Origin: Setophaga petechia
Taxonomy: Eukaryota > Chordata > Aves > Passeriformes > Parulidae
Length of the DNA: 64,000 nt
Direction: 5' to 3'
Assembly (NCBI GenBank): GCA_024362935.1
Contig: JANCRA010000120.1
Coordinates: 255,501-319,500, forward strand
The notes under the pieces were generated by a model. That model ran no database searches. It was not told the origin of the DNA and saw only the letters and a program-made list of their open reading frames with translations. A program made the translations under genes and the position numbers. Of this stretch, positions 59,601 through 64,000 are shown piece after piece. How positions within the stretch are numbered: the stretch's first letter is position 1; each line of letters starts with the position of its first letter.

Positions 59601-62600
59601 GATGGAAGTTGTTTAGTGAGCAGGAAGGTTTTCTCCTTGGGAGACATAGTGAAAAAGCTATTTGCTTAGATGTAGGTGACAAGAAACACTTACTGCAGTG
59701 CAGTGACAAGTTAATTGGCACACAGCACAGCGATTGTGTTAGCAGCTCTCAAAGTGATAGAAAACAGTACTTTCCCACTCTCTTGCCTTTCCCTTCACAT
59801 TAATACTTGAAAGGAAGGCGTCTTAGACAACTTTCTTTTTCTTGCTGCAAAACACACTGCAGCCCTCTGTGCAACTTCTAGAACACGATAGGAAATGTTT
59901 AGTGAGCAGGAAGGTTTTCTCCTTGCGAGACATAGTGAAAAAGCTTTTTGCTTAGATGTAGGTGACAAGAAACACTTACTGCAGTGCACTGAACAGCTAA
60001 CTGCTACACAGCACTAGGATTGTGTTAGCAGCTTGCAAAGTGCTAGAAAACAGTACTTTCCCACTCTCTTGCCTTTCCCTTCACATTAATACTTGAAAGG
60101 AAGGCGTCTTAGACAACTTTCTTGTACATTTTGCAAAACACACTGCTGCCGTCTGTGCAACTTCTACAACACGATGGAAGTTTTTCAGTGAGCAGCAACG
60201 TTTTCCCCTTGCGAGACAAAGGGGAAAAGCTATTTGCTCAGATGTAGGTATCAAGAAACACTTACTGCCGTGCACTGACAAGCTGATTGCTACACAGCAC
60301 TGGGATTGTGTTAGCAGCTTGCAAAGTGCTAGAAAACAGTACTTTCCCACTCTCTTGCCTTTCCCTACACATTAATACTTGAAAGGAAGGCGTCTTAGAC
60401 AACTTTCTTTTTCTTGTTACAGAACACACAGCAGCCCTCTGTTCAACTTCTAGAACACGATAGGAAATGTTTAGTGAGCAAGAAGGTTTTCTCCTTGGGA
60501 GACATAGTGAAAAAGCTTTTTGCTTAGATGTAGGTGACAAGAAACACTTACTGCAGTGCACTGAACAGCTAACTGCTACACAGCACTAGGATTGTGTTAG
60601 CAGCTTGCAAAGTGCTAGGAAACAGTACTTTCCCACTCTCTTGCCTTTCCCTTCACATTAATACTTGAAAGGAAGGCGTCTTAGACAACTTTCTTTTACA
60701 TTTTGCAAAACACACTGCAGCCCTCTGTGCAACTTCTACAACACGATGGAAGTTGTTTAGTGAGCAGGAACGTTTTCCCCTTGCGAGACAAAGGGAAAAA
60801 GCTATTTGCTCAGATGTAGGTATCAAGAAACACTTACTGCCGTGCACTGACAAGCTAATTGCTACACAGCACTGCGATTGTGTTAGCAGCTTGCAAAGTG
60901 CTAGAAAACAGTACTTTCCCACTCTCTTGCCTTTCCCTTCACATTAATACTTGAAAGGAAGGCGTCTTTGACAACTTTCTTTTTCTTGCTGCAAAACACA
61001 CTGCAGCCCTCTGTGCAACTTCTAGAACACGATAGGAAATGTTTAGTGAGCAGGAAGGTTTTCTCCTTGCGAGACATAGTGAAAAAGCTTTTTGCTTAGA
61101 TATAGGTGACAAGAAACACTTACTGCAGTGCACTGAACAGCTAATTGCTACACAGAACTGCGATTGTGTTAGCAGCTTGCAAAGTGCTAGAAAACAGTAC
61201 TTTCCCACTCTCTTGCCTTTCCCTTCACATTAATACTTGAAAGGAAGGCGTCTTAGACAACTTTCTTTTTCTTGTTACAGAACACACTGCAGCCCTCTGT
61301 GCAACTTCTAGATCACGATAGGAGATGTTTAGTGAGGAAGAAGGTTTTCTCGTTGCGAGACAGAGTGAAAAAGCTATTTGCTTAGATGTAGGTGACAAGA
61401 AACACTTACTGCAGTGCACTGAAAAGCTAACTGCTACACAGCACTGCGATTGTGTTAGCAGCCTGCAAAGTGCTAGAAAACTACTTTCCCACTCTCTTGC
61501 CTTTCCCTTCACATTAATACTTGAAAGGAAGGCATCTTAGAGAACTTTCTTTTTCTTGTGTCAAAAAACTCTGCAGCCCTCTCTGCAACATCTACAACAC
61601 GATGGAAGTTGTTTAAGTGAGCAGGAAGGTTTTCTCCTTGCGAGACATAGTGAAAAAGCTATTTGCTTAGATGTAGGTGACAAGAAACACTTACTGCAGT
61701 GCACTGAACAGCTAACTGCTACACAGCACTAGTACTGTGTTAGCAGCTTGCAAAGTGCTAGAAAACAGTACTTTCCCACTCTCTTGCCTTTCCCTTCACA
61801 TTAATACTTGAAAGGAAGGCGTCTTAGACAACTTTCTTTTACATTTTGCAAAACACACTGCAGCCCTCTGTGCAACTTCTACAACACGATGGAAGTTGTT
61901 TAGTGAGCAGCAACGTTTTCCCCTTGCGAGACAAAGTGAAAAAGCTATTTGCTCAGATGTAGGTATCAAGAAAGACTTACTGCCGTGCACTGACAAGCTA
62001 ACTGCTACACAGCACTGGGATTGTGTTAGCAGCTCTCAAAGTGCTAGAAAACAGTACTTTCCCACTCTCTTGCCTTTCCCTTCACATTAATACTTGAAAG
62101 GAAGGCATCTTAGACAACTTTCTTTTTCTTGTTACAGAACACACTGCAGCCCTCTGTGCAACTTCTAGAACACGATAGGAGATGTTTAGTGAGCAAGAAG
62201 GTTTTCTCCTTGCGAGACATAGTGAAAAAGCTATTTGCTTAGATGTAGGTGACAAGAAACACTTACTGCAGTGCGCTGGCAAGCTAACTGCTACACAGCA
62301 CTGCGATTGTGTTAGCAGCCTGCAAAGTGCTAGAAAACAGTACTTTCCCACTCTCTTGCCTTTCCCTTCACATTAATACTTGAAAGGAAGGCATCTTAGA
62401 CAACTTTCTTTTTCTTGTGTCAAAAAACTCTGCAGCCCTCTCTGCAACATCTGCAACACGATGGAAGTGGTTTAGTGAGCAGAAAGGTTTTCTCCTTGTG
62501 AGACATAGTGAAAAAGCTTTTTGCTTAGATGTAGGTGACAAGAAACACTTACTGCAGTGCACTGAACAGCTAACTGCTACACACCACTGCGATTGTGTTA

Positions 62601-64000
62601 GCAGCTTGCAAAGTGCTAGAAAAAAGTACTTTCCCACTCTCTTGCCTTTCCCTTCACATTAATACTTGAAAGGAAGGCGTCTTAGACAACTTTCTTTTAC
62701 ATTTTGCAAAACACACTGCAGCCCTCTGTGCAACTTCTACAACACGATGGAAGTTGTTTAGTGAGCAGCAACGTTTTCCCCTTGCGAGACATAGTGAAAA
62801 AGCTTCTTGCTTAGATGTAGGTGACAAGAAACACTTACTGCAGTGCACTGAACAGCTAACTGCTACACAGCACTAGTACTGTGTTACCAGCTTGCAAACT
62901 GCTAGAAAACAGTACTTTCCCACTCTCTTGCCTTTCCCTTCACATTAATACTTGAAAGGAAGGCGTCTTAGACAACTTTCTTTTACATTTTGCAAAACAC
63001 ACTGCAGCCCTCTGTGCAACTTCTACAACACGATGGAAGTTGTTTAGTGAGCAGGAACGTTTTCCCCTTGCGAGACAAAGTGAAAAAGCTATTTGCTTAG
63101 ATGTAGGTGACAAGAAACACTTACTGCAGTGCAGTGACAAGTTAATTGGTACACAGCACAGGGATTGTGTTAGCAGCTCTCAAAGTGATAGAAAACAGTA
63201 CTTTCCCACTCTCTTGCCTTTCCCTTCACATTAATACTTGAAAGGAAGGCGTCTTAGACAACTTTCTTTTTCTTGCTGCAAAACACACTGCAGCCCTCTG
63301 TGCAACTTCTAGAACACGATAGGAAATGTTTAGTGAGCAGGAAGGTTTTCTCCTTGCGAGACATAGTGAAAAAGCTTTTTGCTTCGATATAGGTGACAAG
63401 AAACACTTACTGCAGTGCACTGAACAGCTAATTGCTACACAGCACTGCGATTGTGTGAGCAGCCTGCAAAGTGCTAGAAAACAGTACTTTCCCACTCTCT
63501 TGCCTTTCCCTTCACATTAATACTTGAAAAGAAGGCATCTTAGACAACTTTTTTTTCTTGTGTCAAAAAACTCTGCAGCCCTCTCTGCAACATCTGCAAC
63601 ACGATGGAAGTGGTTTAGTGAGCAGGAAGGTTTTCTCCTTGCGAGACATAGTGAAAAAGCTATTTGCTTAGATGTAGGTGACAAGAAACACTTACTGCAG
63701 TGCACGGAAAAGCTAATTGCTACACAGAACTGGGATTGTGTTAGCAGCTTACAAAGTGCTAGAAAACAGTACTTTCCCACTCTCTTGCCTTTCCCTTCAC
63801 ATTAATACTTGAAAGGAAGGCGTCTTAGACAACTTTCTTTTACATTTTGCAAAACACACTGCAGCCCTCTGTGCAACTTCTACAACACGATGGAAGTTGT
63901 TTAGTGAGCAGGAACGTTTTCCCCTTGCGAGACAAAGGGAAAAAGCTATTTGCTCAGATGTAGTTATCAAGAAACACTTACTGCCGTGCACTGACAAGCT
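56671..64000. repeat. 286-bp satellite array, block C
   Basis: About 25 ordinary monomers of the block B subtypes, running off the window end. 56671-57221 matches 63246-63796 at an offset of 6575 (23 monomers). No core unit and no other insertion. Confidence 0.96.
57508..62937. repeat. 3717-bp (13-monomer) higher-order repeat
   Basis: 57508-59220 matches 61225-62937 at an offset of 3717, including GTTTAAGTGAGC, AAGAAAGACTTACTG, GCGCTGGCAAGC and GCTTCTTGCTTAG monomers in order. The left part also matches 51703-52850 across ERV2 at an offset of 5805. Confidence 0.82.

Noticed and set aside
1..64000. Functional centromere (CENP-B box)
   Set aside because: I saw no match to the 17-bp CENP-B motif by eye. 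The array could still be pericentromeric or sex-chromosomal, but the sequence does not show which.

Overview
This window is almost entirely satellite DNA of a vertebrate, most likely a bird. A monomer of about 286 bp is repeated head to tail roughly 175 times. Two related endogenous retroviruses interrupt the array, both lying on the minus strand. I see no host protein-coding gene and no tRNA or rRNA gene. The bird assignment is an inference. It rests on a class II retrovirus that combines an alpharetrovirus-type transmembrane Env (CX6CC, internal fusion peptide), a YMDD reverse transcriptase and a 6-bp target duplication. I do not recognise the satellite, so I give no species.

Layout. 1-25213 is satellite block A. 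Ordinary monomers are interspersed with six copies of a diverged 1.58-kb core made of five variant monomers, the last of which carries a 200-bp CpG-rich non-satellite segment. The cores sit in nested higher-order repeats with periods of 6727, 2159 and 3875 bp. 25214-34417 is provirus ERV1, flanked by the 6-bp duplication CTTAGA. 34424-53080 is satellite block B, which lacks cores and has higher-order periods near 6577, 6006, 2860 and 2000 bp. 53081-56670 is ERV2, a rearranged relative of ERV1 with most of its interior deleted. 56671-64000 is satellite block C, with a 3717-bp period.

ERV1 has two LTRs that differ, by eye, only by a 2-bp indel. It has a Lys-1,2 primer binding site, an open gag of 700 codons, and an A-AAA-AAC slippery site with a downstream hairpin at the gag end. 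Protease, RT, RNase H and integrase are in one reading frame, broken by a single TGA. Env is broken by two TAG codons. ERV2 keeps both LTRs, the same primer binding site, the 5' part of gag without its ATG, and the frameshifted tail of env. It has no target-site duplication, and its left junction looks like a recombination product.

How it fits together. The array evolves by unequal exchange and conversion, shown by near-identical multi-kilobase units, mosaic cores and a higher-order-family switch beside ERV1. The retroviruses are later passengers. Unoccupied copies of the ERV1 target monomer are still present elsewhere in the window. Repeat boundaries given to the nearest tens of bases are hand estimates.
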